Shown piece by piece: positions 29,186-38,006 of a DNA stretch of 64,000 bases (the stretch's first letter is position 1; every line of letters starts with the position of its first letter). A program made the position numbers and the translations under genes. The notes under the pieces are model-generated. The model saw nothing but the letters and a program-made list of their open reading frames with translations. It had not been told where the DNA came from and made no database searches. The DNA comes from DASXVX01 sp036504075 (GTDB lineage Bacteria; Bacillota; Sulfobacillia; Symbiobacteriales; Symbiobacteriaceae): the NCBI GenBank assembly GCA_036504075.1, contig DASXVX010000067.1, forward strand, positions 1-64,000, given 5' to 3'.

Positions 29186-29596
29186 GGTCCCGCTCCTCTC
29201 TGGCACCCAAGACCGTCATAGCCTGTACATCTTCAATTCTTCACCAATGGGTTACGGAACACCTTCCTACAACAACATGCCGCAACCCAGTGGAGTTTTT
29301 CCCAGGTCCGGTGAGCCTGGACAAACAGCAAGCCTGGTGTGCCATCATCGGGCCAGTTTGATTCCCGCCGGCAACCACCAAAAAAGATGGCCCGCTCGCC
29401 TTTGCAGCGAGTGGGCCATCTATTCGTCGTCCGGATTTTTGGTGCCAGAGCGGAGGAAGGGAATTCTGTTCCGCCAAGAGCCCAGTCGTCATGCTGCCCC
29501 GCTGGTTACGACGAGCAGTCTTCGTGGCTCCGAAGCAGGTCCCCTTCCTCCACACCTATCGTGCCCCCACAGGCGGGCGGTATGCGCGGGCCGGCC
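29186..29596. other. Gene-free stretch with a strong hairpin
   Basis: About 410 bases without a convincing gene. Short open frames on the + strand show no start site or recognisable protein. It holds the leftward terminator at 29385-29421. Confidence 0.5.
29379..29421 (-). terminator. Terminator after the phosphoesterase gene
   Basis: A 15-bp stem with one G-T pair (29385-29399 with 29407-29421); read leftward it is followed by a run of T residues. It lies about 175 bases after the phosphoesterase stop. Confidence 0.85.
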
Positions 29597-30601
29597 TCAG
29601 GCCCGCGGGACGGTAAGCTCCAGTTGATCCATCCACGCCCTGGCCGCATGGTCCCGGGCCCGAATGACCACCTTGTCCGGGTAAATCTCCATGAACCGGC
29701 TTTGACTGGCGTCCGGGTCCCGGCCGACCCCGGCGCCAGTCTGCAGCAGGTAAGCCGTCGAGCCAAGGGCTGCAAAGGTGGTCTGCTCCTGCTGGACCAC
29801 CTGGCCCTGCGCCTGCAGCGCCCGGTGGGTGTGGCCGGAGAACCAGAGTTTGACCTGCGGGTTCTTCCGGCGGAGTTCATGCAACTCGGGGCCGAAGTTG
29901 CTGCTGCCGAACGCCCGGGGACCCTGGCTGGCTGCGACGGTGTCGTTCAGCGGCTGGTGCATGCAGACGACGGTGAAGGAATCCCGGTGCTCGGTCAGCA
30001 CCTGCTCGAACCAGCGCAACTGCTCCGGCGTAATCCAGCACCAGTCTTTCTGATACGGAGCGGTCTGCCATTGCTCGTCGGCCAGCATCACGAAGTGGAC
30101 GCCGCCGATGACCTTGCTGCTGTATGGCTTCGGCAGGCCGTACGCCTCCGTGAAGCGGCGGACCGACACGTCATCGGTCGTTTTCATGTCGTAGAACTCA
30201 TGGTTACCGGTGGTCACCAGAAAATGCCCCGGTTTCGCGACCCTGTCGATGATCGCCCGGAACGCCTCGTGCTCGGCGCCAGCGCCGTGGTCGGCAATGT
30301 CGCCGTCGGTGAGCCAGAGGTCCGGCTTTAGCGCGCCGTAGTCGTTCACCGCGTTCTGCAGCTTGGTGTTCTGCATTTCGCCGCTGCCGGGCTGCAGGTG
30401 CACGTCCGAGAACAGGGCTACCCGGAACGGGGCGGGAGCACCCGGTTCGGGAACAGGGGGAACCCCGCCTGCACCCGGCCCGGGGCCGGACTTGCCGGAA
30501 GACGCCAGGGGGGCGCCGCCGGGCAAGACGCGGGCACAACCGAACGCCGATGCGGCAAGGATGGAACCGGCGGCAATGAGAAAGCGGCGCCTGTCCAGCA
30601 T
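29597..30601 (-). CDS. Exported calcineurin-like metallophosphoesterase
   Basis: ATG 30601 is preceded by AGGAGGGTTCCCCC. The 334-residue product starts MLDRRRFLIAAG, a twin-arginine-like signal, and continues to a lipobox (ASAFGC), so it is probably a membrane-anchored outer protein. A Gly/Pro linker precedes the metal-site motifs: FSDVHL, DGDIAD, GNHE, a histidine in CMHQP, and GHTH. All expected ligands are present. It hydrolyses phosphoesters; substrate unknown. Confidence 0.92.
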   Translation of the reverse strand: MLDRRRFLIAAGSILAASAFGCARVLPGGAPLASSGKSGPGPGAGGVPPVPEPGAPAPFRVALFSDVHLQPGSGEMQNTKLQNAVNDYGALKPDLWLTDGDIADHGAGAEHEAFRAIIDRVAKPGHFLVTTGNHEFYDMKTTDDVSVRRFTEAYGLPKPYSSKVIGGVHFVMLADEQWQTAPYQKDWCWITPEQLRWFEQVLTEHRDSFTVVCMHQPLNDTVAASQGPRAFGSSNFGPELHELRRKNPQVKLWFSGHTHRALQAQGQVVQQEQTTFAALGSTAYLLQTGAGVGRDPDASQSRFMEIYPDKVVIRARDHAARAWMDQLELTVPRA

Positions 30602-30676
30602 GGGGGAACCCTCCTTTCGTAGTTCTCACTATTCAGGAGGGTCCCTTTCATTTCCTGCCGAGACCGCGCCGGGCGT

Positions 30677-30749
30677 CGCTTCAGGGCTTGCGCTTCAGGG
30701 CTTGCGCTTGAGGGCGTCGCTCCAGGGCTTACCCTTGAGGACACCGCTT
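30677..30749. repeat. Short degenerate tandem repeat, about 14-bp unit
   Basis: CGCTTCAGGGCTTG occurs twice back to back (30677-30704), followed by diverged units (CGCTTGAGGGCGT, CGCTCCAGGGCTT, ACCCTTGAGG). It lies between two leftward genes. Confidence 0.7.
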
Positions 30750-31249
30750 CAGCCGGTCCGGCCGATTTCCCGGGCCTGGTTTTCCCGCAGGACCTGTTCC
30801 GCCCCGTCGGCTCGGGCGGGACTCTCGCAGTCCACCAGCACCAGGGTGGATGCCTTTTCGCCGGCCAACCCGGGCGGCTTGCGCTTGTCCCGGTGAATCA
30901 CCAGGTCGAGCAGGTACCCGACCAGCCCGCCGCCCAGGATGCCCAGAACGCCCAGCGTCACCGGTCCTGCTATGTAGGCCGATCCGAAAATGACCCCGGC
31001 CAGGCCGCCCAGTGTGGCGCCTGCAGCGACGCCGTCCATGACGCTGGCGCCGTCGGATCGCTGAATGGTATCGCCGAAAAACCCGCCGCCCATGAGCCAG
31101 CCTGTGAGGCCGGCCGGCTGCGGCACTGCCGCTGTGTAGTGCATGGGAATGACCCTTAGTTGGTAACCTTGAAAGCGTCGGCTCAACAACTGATTGATCG
31201 CCTTGTCCAGCTCAACAGTCGAGCGAAAGAGTCCCGTCACGGTCGGCAC
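30749..31249 (-). CDS. Small membrane protein with glycine-zipper segment
   Basis: GTG 31249 follows GGGGGGATCACC; a longer frame to 31309 would run into the start of the divergent gene. The 166-residue product has a soluble N-terminal alpha/beta part (TGLFRSTVELDKAINQLL), resembling general-stress-protein domains that sense or bind a ligand, then Gly-rich membrane helices and a charged C-terminal part. It resembles DUF1269/GsiB-type stress membrane proteins only loosely. Confidence 0.6.
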   Translation of the reverse strand: MPTVTGLFRSTVELDKAINQLLSRRFQGYQLRVIPMHYTAAVPQPAGLTGWLMGGGFFGDTIQRSDGASVMDGVAAGATLGGLAGVIFGSAYIAGPVTLGVLGILGGGLVGYLLDLVIHRDKRKPPGLAGEKASTLVLVDCESPARADGAEQVLRENQAREIGRTG

Positions 31250-31307
31250 GGTGATCCCCCCGATGGTAGTCGTGCGGATATTTTGCCCACTGGAAAGGAG
31301 CACGCCC

Positions 31308-32054
31308 ATGGAAAAACCACCCCGTTATGCGAAAATGAGCATGACGCCGCTGGGCGCCGCCTGGTTGCACAAGCGGAACCCCTGGATGGCCCTGGCCTGC
31401 TCCATCGCACTGCCGGGACTGGGACACTTTTACTGCGGGGCCTATTTCCGGGGCTTCGTGCTCATGACCTGGGAGATCATTGTCAACCAGTTTAGCCGGC
31501 TCAACTTGGCGATTTTCCTTACAGTGATGGGCCACGCCGACAAGGCCCGCCAGGTGGTGAATTACGACTGGATTATCATTTACCCGGTTTTCTATGTGCT
31601 TGCCATGTGCGATTCCTACCGGCTTGCGGTGGATATCAACACGCGCTTTGAGCTGGAGCAACGCCAGCCCGTGCGGCAGTATCAGCCCATGTCGATCTCT
31701 CCGTACGAGATCTCGTTCATCAGCAAGCGCAATCCCTGGATGTCCGTGTTCCTGGCCTCTTTTCTCGGCGGCGCCGGCCATTTCTACAACTTCAAGATGG
31801 TCAAGGCGATCATGCTGATGGGCTGGCACCTGCTGATCTGGCTGAACGCCGGCCTCGACGAAGCCGTGGTGGCCATGGTGCGGGGCGACTGGCTGGCAGC
31901 CCATCAGGCCATCGACTATCAGTGGCTGCTCTTCTTCCCCAGCATCCATATCTTCAACATCTGGAATGCTTACTCAGATACCGTGGAGATGAACAAGCTC
32001 TTCGAAGAGGAAAACGCGCATTTCATGCGGCAGGTCACCGACCCTTCGCCGTAA
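31308..32054 (+). CDS. Membrane protein with internal duplication
   Basis: ATG 31308 follows GGAAAGGAGCACGCCC. The 248-residue product has two similar halves: HKRNPWMALACSIALPGLGHFY and SKRNPWMSVFLASFLGGAGHFY, each followed by a hydrophobic helix pair. This looks like a duplicated two-helix membrane unit of the type found in small TM2-like proteins. Function unknown. It seems translationally coupled to the lipoprotein gene just downstream. Confidence 0.72.
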   Translation: MEKPPRYAKMSMTPLGAAWLHKRNPWMALACSIALPGLGHFYCGAYFRGFVLMTWEIIVNQFSRLNLAIFLTVMGHADKARQVVNYDWIIIYPVFYVLAMCDSYRLAVDINTRFELEQRQPVRQYQPMSISPYEISFISKRNPWMSVFLASFLGGAGHFYNFKMVKAIMLMGWHLLIWLNAGLDEAVVAMVRGDWLAAHQAIDYQWLLFFPSIHIFNIWNAYSDTVEMNKLFEEENAHFMRQVTDPSP

Positions 32055-32065
32055 GGCCGCTCCGC

Positions 32066-32437
32066 TTGATTGCCCTGGTTCTGGCCGGGGTGGCGCTCCT
32101 GAGCGGTTGCCGGCCCCAGCCGCTCTACACGCCGGAAGTGCAGGTCCGGCCCGAATCGATCGGGTATGGCGCTCATTTCGCCGTCCGTCTGTACGGCGGC
32201 GCCATCGCACGCTACCGCTTCCTGGGCGCCAGTCAGGGACCGGATGGGGTTTGGACCGTCCGGATCGCCCCTTTGGACCTGGGCTTCTGGACCCAGTCCG
32301 CCGAGTTCACCGTCCGGACCGGCGACGCGCTTCCCCTCGGCCCCGACCCGGCGGTGCTGGTGGCGTTCCAGGAGATCCACCCGACCCGGCTTACGCTGCA
32401 CGCCGTGAAAGTCTATCTCCCTGGCCCGGATCGGTGA
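32066..32437 (+). CDS. Small lipoprotein of unknown function
   Basis: TTG 32066 is the likely start, 11 bases after the stop of the preceding gene, behind GTAAGG; the frame is open upstream but overlaps that gene. The 123-residue product begins with a hydrophobic signal and lipobox (LLSGC), then a beta-rich domain. No family recognised. Confidence 0.6.
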   Translation: MIALVLAGVALLSGCRPQPLYTPEVQVRPESIGYGAHFAVRLYGGAIARYRFLGASQGPDGVWTVRIAPLDLGFWTQSAEFTVRTGDALPLGPDPAVLVAFQEIHPTRLTLHAVKVYLPGPDR

Positions 32438-32495
32438 CCGATTGCCGCTCTTCCGCCCCTGTCATATGATGGCGTACACGTACCGGCGATTCTGG

Positions 32496-32501
32496 TACAA
32501 T
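32496..32501 (+). promoter_or_regulatory. Extended -10 promoter candidate for nudC
   Basis: TGGTACAAT forms an extended -10 element about 60 bases before nudC. No clear -35 was seen. Confidence 0.4.
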
Positions 32502-32561
32502 CGTGACAGGTTGTAGAATCGGGGGACGCCGTCCTGGCCTCACCACGGAAGGAAGCGCAGC

Positions 32562-33356
32562 ATGTCACAATCGGAGGGTCCAGCCTGGTGGTTTGCGTTC
32601 TTGGGCAGCGAACTGCTGGTGCATGTGGAAGACGCCGGGGTCGGGATTCCCACCGCTGCCGACCTGGAGGCCGTGGGTGTGCCGCCGCTGACCGGGCTGG
32701 AGATCGGCCGGCTGGGCGACCGTCTTTGTTATGCCGCCGAACTGCCGGCCGGAACGGTTCCGCCCGCCGGCATGGCCCTGCTCGGGCTGCGGGCGGTCTA
32801 TGGCAAGGTCGATCCGGAGACTTATCGGCTGGCCGGCCGGGCCGTGCAAATCGTGGAGTGGGATCGGACGCACCGGTTCTGCGGCCACTGCGGCACGCCG
32901 ACGGCAATGAAGTCCGACGAAATCGCCAGGGTCTGTCCGAACTGCGGCGCCCTGTTCTTCCCGCGCATCTCGCCGGCGATCATCGTGCTGATTCAGGACG
33001 GCGACCGGGCGCTGCTGGCCCGCTCCCACCGCTTCCCGCCCGGACGCTACAGCACCGTCGCCGGATTCGTGGAACCCGGGGAGACGCTGGAGGAGACGGT
33101 GGTGCGAGAGGTAAGCGAGGAGGTCGGCGTGCAGATCCGGAATATCCGGTATTTCGGCAGCCAGCCCTGGCCGTTCCCCCACTCGCTCATGATCGGCTTT
33201 ACCGCCGAGTACGCCGGCGGTGAGATCCGAATCCAAGAAGCTGAAATCGCGGACGCCCGCTGGTTCCGGGTGGACGAACTACCCGACTTGCCGCCGCGCA
33301 TGTCCATCGCCCGCCAGTTGATCGACTGGTTCGTGCACAGCTGTACCGAAAAGTGA
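32562..33356 (+). CDS. nudC: NADH pyrophosphatase / NAD-capped RNA decapping Nudix enzyme
   Basis: ATG 32562 follows GGAAGGAAGCGCAGC. The 264-residue product has an N-terminal domain, a zinc ribbon (CGHCG and CPNCG near 108-130), a complete Nudix box GFVEPGETLEETVVREVSEE and the NADH-specific motif SQPWPFPHS. It cleaves NADH to NMNH and AMP and may remove NAD caps from RNA. Monocistronic. Confidence 0.94.
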   Translation: MSQSEGPAWWFAFLGSELLVHVEDAGVGIPTAADLEAVGVPPLTGLEIGRLGDRLCYAAELPAGTVPPAGMALLGLRAVYGKVDPETYRLAGRAVQIVEWDRTHRFCGHCGTPTAMKSDEIARVCPNCGALFFPRISPAIIVLIQDGDRALLARSHRFPPGRYSTVAGFVEPGETLEETVVREVSEEVGVQIRNIRYFGSQPWPFPHSLMIGFTAEYAGGEIRIQEAEIADARWFRVDELPDLPPRMSIARQLIDWFVHSCTEK

Positions 33357-33401
33357 CAAGCGGCCGGCCGAGGGGACGTCTGGCGCCCAGTGTAGCGAAG
33401 C

Positions 33402-33427
33402 AGGCCCTCAGTGGAAGCTGAGGGCCT
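33402..33427. terminator. Hairpin between convergent genes
   Basis: A 10-bp stem AGGCCCTCAG with its complement (33402-33411, 33418-33427). T-tracts are weak on both sides. Confidence 0.6.
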
Positions 33428-33455
33428 TGTGCGTTACCCGCACCCGCAGTGGTCG

Positions 33456-34112
33456 CTAGAGGAACGGGTAGTACCGCCGCATGCGCTTCGTCAGTTCGTC
33501 AAACTTGCGCCGCTTCTCCAGGTACCTGCTCTGCTCCAGCCAGTCGTTGAGATCTTCCTTTGCGCGCTCCAGCTGCCCCGCGGCGGCGCCGATAAACTGC
33601 GTGCCGGGATTGCTGCCACCGTTGGAGACCATCTTGGTGAGATTCTGAAGCATCTGGTCGCAGGTCTCTTGCCGGTCCTTCAGTGTCCGTTCCCGACAGG
33701 CCTTTTCCCCTTCCAGGGAACGCATCTCCCTGGTCAGCTGCCAGTACTCCCGGGAGTCGGCCATGACCTTTTCCTCGTCGTCCTCGGGTCCGGCACCGGG
33801 GTTTGCCGTCTCCGGGGTGCGCCCGGGCATTTGGACCACGGGTGCGCTCGCTGCCACCTCCGGCTCCGCCGGCGATAACGGCCCCGGCTCAACTTCCGCT
33901 CCCCCGGGGCGTTGCCACGAGATGGCGATCACGTCCGTGGCGGTGTGCGGCGGCAAAGCACCTCCGGGCCGGCCCTCCTCCGGTTGCCTGGCGAAGACCG
34001 CTTCCTCCTGCGCTTCGGGCGGGATCAAAACCAGGTCGTTATAGAGCCGCGACTTCAGGGCCTTTTTCCGTTCGTCAACCGAGTCCTGGGGGGCGCGACG
34101 CCAGCCGAACAT
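33456..34112 (-). CDS. Hypothetical protein with coiled-coil C-terminus
   Basis: ATG 34112 (MFGWRRAP) is preferred because GGAAAGGG lies upstream; an ATG 12 bases before it would overlap this site. The 218-residue product has a low-complexity Pro/Glu/Ala middle (about 50-120) and a charged helical, probably coiled-coil, C-terminal half. No signal peptide and no family recognised. Confidence 0.55.
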   Translation of the reverse strand: MFGWRRAPQDSVDERKKALKSRLYNDLVLIPPEAQEEAVFARQPEEGRPGGALPPHTATDVIAISWQRPGGAEVEPGPLSPAEPEVAASAPVVQMPGRTPETANPGAGPEDDEEKVMADSREYWQLTREMRSLEGEKACRERTLKDRQETCDQMLQNLTKMVSNGGSNPGTQFIGAAAGQLERAKEDLNDWLEQSRYLEKRRKFDELTKRMRRYYPFL

Positions 34113-34383
34113 AACCCAGATCATCCCTTTCCGGCGATCTCCGTGATCTGCCGAAAGGATTCGCCCGCCTCCCATTTATTCCCTTTCGGTGCGGCCCGGT
34201 AACCGTCCGACGAGATCCGACAACTTCCGACGGGCACTTCGGCAGGATCGTAGTCGTGGGTCCGCTCAGACCGGCGCCATCAGCACGAAGACGAAACTTT
34301 TTCGGACCCGAAGCCGAACTTCATCCCGCCCGGCTACGTCTGATAGGTGGTTGCTGAAGCAAGGGCGATGGGGGAGTCTCGCG

Positions 34384-35058
34384 GTGACAGGCTTAAGATC
34401 CCGACGCTTCGGGTTACGGTTCGGCTTACTGGCGATCGGTGCGGTCCTGTTGGTGGTCATGGTAAACGGGTGGGTCTACTTCCGGGGCCGGACCCTGGTG
34501 ACGCCGGCGGGGGAAACTCGCCCGGCGCAGGTCGCCCTGGTCCTGGGCGCCCTGGTCTTCCCCGACGGCCGGGTCTCCGACATGCTGGGCGACCGGCTGG
34601 AGACCGCCCTGGACCTGTATAAGGACGGGAAAGTCCAGAAAATCCTCGTTTCCGGGGACCACGGGCGCACTGCTTACGACGAGGTCAACACCATGCGCCG
34701 GTACCTGGAGGAACGGGGCGTTCCCGCCGCAGACATCTTCATGGACCATGCCGGGTTCGATACGTACAACTCCATGTACCGGGCCCGGGACATCTTCCAG
34801 GTGCAGCAGGTGATTGTGGTGACCCAGGCGTTTCACCTGCCCCGGGCGCTCTACATTGCCCGCAGCCTGGGTCTGGAGGCCCAGGGGGTCGTGGCCGACC
34901 GGCATGCTTACCGGACGACCTATTACGAGGTCCGGGAACTGGCTTCCAGGCTAAAGGCCTTCGGGCAGGTGCAGGTCGGGAGCAGGCCGGTCTTCCTGGG
35001 TCCGTCCATCGCCATCACGGGCGATGGACGCCTCACCCACGACCTGCCGGATTTGTAA
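34384..35058 (+). CDS. YdcF/SanA-like membrane protein (DUF218)
   Basis: GTG 34384 follows GATGGGGGAGTCTCGCG; the frame is open to 34189 but lacks protein character there. The 224-residue product has one N-terminal membrane helix, then the DUF218 domain: VALVLGALVFPDGRVSDML, KILVSGDHGR, DHAGFDTYNSM and VVTQAFHLPRALYIA. Relatives act in cell-envelope integrity (SanA, ElyC); the activity is not fully defined. Confidence 0.88.
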   Translation: MTGLRSRRFGLRFGLLAIGAVLLVVMVNGWVYFRGRTLVTPAGETRPAQVALVLGALVFPDGRVSDMLGDRLETALDLYKDGKVQKILVSGDHGRTAYDEVNTMRRYLEERGVPAADIFMDHAGFDTYNSMYRARDIFQVQQVIVVTQAFHLPRALYIARSLGLEAQGVVADRHAYRTTYYEVRELASRLKAFGQVQVGSRPVFLGPSIAITGDGRLTHDLPDL

Positions 35059-35361
35059 GGCGACTGCCCGCCCCTGGAAGTAACTCCTTTCAAGAGGCAT
35101 GGCTCCGCGCAAGAACGTCAGCATTTGCATGGTGACATCAAGGGAACACCTTGCAACTGTTGACAAGTCTGGCTACATGTAGGCCAAATCGATACCCTGG
35201 AGAGTCATTTCGGCCGCGCTTGCCTCCCAGGATGACCTCCCATGACCGCCCAGAGCAGCAAAACGGTTTCCCAGCCATCGGCATCATCAGTATTTGCATG
35301 GCGCTTAGTCTCCCAAGGGATGAAAAAGTTGACAGACGGCCTGAGAAGGTCGGGTTTAACG

Positions 35362-35379
35362 CCGCCAATGGCGGTTTTT
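35362..35379 (+). terminator. Small terminator-like hairpin
   Basis: Five-bp stem, three-base loop, then TTTTT. Nothing obvious ends just before it. Confidence 0.45.
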
Positions 35380-35481
35380 GGCGCTGATACCCCCCTTCCG
35401 GCCGGCAGCGGCCCCGCCGGACTCCTGATGGCCAGGCGGCAAACCAGCGGTCCCGGGATGGGATCTGGGAAACATCGAGCA

Positions 35482-35521
35482 AGGGCGATCCTGCCAAGAT
35501 CATGGCAAGATCGCCCTCTTC
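35482..35521. terminator. Terminator between convergent genes
   Basis: AGGGCGATC (35482-35490) pairs with GATCGCCCT (35509-35517), with an inner TGCCA/TGGCA stem. It lies between the YdcF-like gene and the DUF4287 gene. Confidence 0.7.
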
Positions 35522-35586
35522 ATTCAGCTCATATGGCAACCCGGCCCCCGACAGGCTCCGGTCCTATCTGGCGGCACTACTCCTTG

Positions 35587-36161
35587 CTACTGGCCGGCGT
35601 ATTCATACGCCGCCTTCAGCCAGCCGGCGACCTCCTGGTCCGCGTCTTCCGGGGCACCGAGGGCGACCTGATGGGTTGTCCGGCCGGAGCCGACGTTCTT
35701 GACCGGCTGGAGCCGCCCGGCGGGCTCCGTGCCCGGCAGAATCAGCCCCAGGTCCACCCGGGTCTTCGTCGACGGCTGAATGGCCGCGAACTGCCGGCCC
35801 CGAACGAGGGCCACGTAGGTCATGCAGACCTTCAGGGTCACGTCGTCCCCCAGCCCCCGGGCCATGTCTGCCAGCCGGTCATAGACCGGCACCAGGCGGG
35901 CTTGGGTCCGGCGTACTGCTTGGCCAGCCAGTCTTCCGGCGTGGGCTCCACGTAGTCCGGCCCTTTAGCCGCCTCCCAGGCGATGACCTGGGCCGCAACG
36001 TGCCCGACCCCGTGGACCTGCTTCAGCCAGTCGACCTGCTCCTTGAACTTTGGCAGCCCCGCGGACCGCAGCAGTTCCACCCAGTCTTCCAGGGAGCGTC
36101 CGGTTTGCGTGGTCAGCTTGGCGATCACGGCCGCCATGTGCGCTTCCGGGGTTGGCGGCAT
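35587..36161 (-). pseudogene. DUF4287/DUF5655-type protein gene, frameshifted
   Basis: ATG 36161 follows GAAAGGTGAGACC. The N-terminal part (MPPTPEAHMAAVIAKLTTQTG, DWLKQVHGVGHVAAQVI) is the DUF4287 type; the C-terminal part (YDRLADMARGLGDDVTLKVC, QFAAIQPSTKTRVDLGL) is the DUF5655 type. These two domains normally form one protein of about 190 residues. Here the frame changes near 35900-35915 in an ACCCAAGCCC stretch, so the first frame stops at 35838 and the second reads to 35587. A single indel would restore the protein. Function of the family is unknown. Confidence 0.75.
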
Positions 36162-36241
36162 GGTCTCACCTTTCTTCGGACAGGTTTTTTCCATTGTGCC
36201 GTGAATCCGGCCACCTGGCAATCCGTATCAGTGGAAAACCC

Positions 36242-37539
36242 TTACCCCGAACACGGTTGGATTTCGATGAAGAGGAGTTCGCCCTGGTCCGTCCAGGCCG
36301 GCTGGCCCGGGAAGTCCAGCGAAATGGACGTGCCTGTGGCCGTCTCCAGGAGCGACCACCAGTCCTTCCCCGGCTCCCTGAGCAGCATGAACTTGCCATC
36401 CGGGGACACCCGGGCTTCGATGGCGGAAAGCACCTTCTCAGCCCCGTCCAGGGCCAGGAACAGCAGGGTGCCTTGCGCGTACGGGCTGTAGCCCGGGCGC
36501 CAGGCTAACAGGCTGCCCGCAGCGGACCAGGCCACCACGCCGGCCCCTTCGATCGTTCGCACCGGTACGCCGGTTGCGACGTCGACGATGCGGGTCCGGA
36601 TTGTCGTCCCGTCGTCCGGACCGAAGTCGGTCCCGGTTAGCAGCGTCCCGTCCGGCGACCACGAGACGCTGTTGCGTTCAAAGGAGGCCCCTTGCCGGAA
36701 ATCCGCCTGAATGGTCCGCAGTTCGGCGGTTTGCAGGTCCAGCACCTGCAGGCCCGGGCGGCCCCACAGGGCGAGGTATCGGCCAGTGGGCGACGGCTGC
36801 GCCAGCATGATGCCGGACGCAGCGGCGATCTCCCGCAGCCCTTCGCCCCGGGGGCCGCCCAGCCAGACCTTACGCCCGACCAGCAACAGCCGTCCGTCGG
36901 GCAGCCACCCGGCGTAGCGGTAGGGCTTGCCGCCTTCGTTGGGATCGGGCATGGGCGTCACCTTGCCGGTGGGGAGATGCACGAGTCGCGGCGCCGGTCC
37001 ACCAGAGGCCATCCCGTCAGCCGTATAGAAGAGAGCCGACTCGCCGTCCGGCGCCAGGTGGAAGCCGTCCCGCCAGGCCCGGTACCGCCATTGGCCGGCA
37101 AGCAGGCGCCGGCCGGCCAGCAGGTCGGCGGGGCGGTAGCGGGTGAATGTGTTCTCCGGCGGTCTTTCAAAGGTGACGACCTCGGGCACCACCTGCCCGG
37201 TCCCGTCCTGCGACGGCGCCCCGGGGGCGCCTACGGCCACCTTGCCGCCGGGCGGCGCATGCAGGCGCAGGGTCCGGGCGTCCGCCCAGTCGAGCCGGAC
37301 GTCCGGTCCGGCGGTCCGGGCGACCGCTTCCGCCGTCGCCGGGCGGTCCATGTCCACAGGGAAGAGCAGCGTCAGGTCCAGCCCGTCGCCGGGGTCGGGG
37401 GTGGCGCGGCGGGGGCCGTGCCCAGGTCCGGTCCGGCGGGAGCCGGGCCTGCGGGCGGGGTCTCGGGAGCTCGGCACGCTGCCATCGCCAGGGCCGTCAT
37501 CAGGGCCAGGGCTGCCCACGTCATCTTCCGGATCCGCAT
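36242..37539 (-). pseudogene. Beta-propeller lipoprotein gene, frameshifted near its N-terminus
   Basis: ATG 37539 follows GAGGTGTCTACC and begins a lipoprotein signal (MRIRKMTWAALALM then ALAMAAC) with a Pro/Ala-rich linker. That frame ends in a stop near 37370. The propeller part, with Big_5-like LTLLFPVDMDRP then blades such as APDGESALFYT, SPTGRYLALWG and SPDGTLLTGTDF, is in the next frame and runs to 36242. The shift lies in a C-rich stretch at about 37389-37410. Without it the product would be about 430 residues. Same broad class as the lipoproteins at 2.8-8.2 kb, but GC here is as high as the surroundings. Confidence 0.7.
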
Positions 37540-37651
37540 GGTAGACACCTCGCACGGGGTTTCTCATCTTTCAGACTCCGCAGGCGGCCTGACTGTTCCG
37601 CTCCCGACGCCCAGTCCCGGGAAAATCTTTTCGTAAACCTTACACAGGGTG

Positions 37652-37680
37652 TTGACGCGGATGCCAGCGGCTACTACAAT
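37652..37680 (+). promoter_or_regulatory. Sigma-A promoter of the T-box leader
   Basis: TTGACG (37652-37657) and TACAAT (37675-37680) are 17 bp apart, a near-consensus vegetative promoter directly ahead of the leader. Confidence 0.75.
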
Positions 37681-37689
37681 AAGTTCCAA

Positions 37690-37990
37690 TACACAACGGC
37701 CATGAAGGAGTAAAGTAAGCGGATCGAAGTCCATTCAGGGAGGCGGCGCCACCGACTGCAAGCGCTGCTATGGAAGTCACCGCCGAAGTTCACTCCGGAG
37801 CCGCACGCTGAACTCCCCTTGCGGGCATGTAGGCGGTGCCGGTCCTCCCTCCGTTAATGGGGAGCGGTGTCGAAGGTTTTCCTTCCGCACCTGCATGAAT
37901 GAGCGGGCTGTCACAGCGTGACGGCTCATAAGGGTGGTACCACGGGAGTTAACTCCCGTCCCTTTTCCTAGGGACGGGAGTTTTTTATTT
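37690..37990 (+). promoter_or_regulatory. T-box riboswitch leader of aroF
   Basis: The T-box sequence AGGGTGGTACCACGGG is at 37931-37946, followed by a 12-bp terminator stem (37951-37962 with 37971-37982) and T6. Upstream lies a structured stem I region. GAAGTTCACTCC at 37785-37796 is a possible specifier loop with the Phe codon UUC at 37789-37791, followed by A. Uncharged tRNA would bind and allow read-through into the DAHP synthase gene. The T-box call is firm; the amino acid is a guess from position. Confidence 0.9.
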
Positions 37991-38006
37991 TATCTCGAGG
38001 AGGCGG

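Larger units (their letters stand above)
35059..35586. other. Gene-free stretch with two hairpins
   Basis: About 530 bases with no supported gene. Open frames lack start sites and family likeness. It holds a CCGCC-AAT-GGCGG hairpin followed by T5 (35362-35379) and a longer hairpin (35482-35517). It could be the remains of a degraded gene. Confidence 0.5.

Noticed and set aside
32342..32907. An open frame on the - strand before and over nudC
   Set aside because: Arg/Pro-rich shadow composition and overlap with the certain nudC gene.
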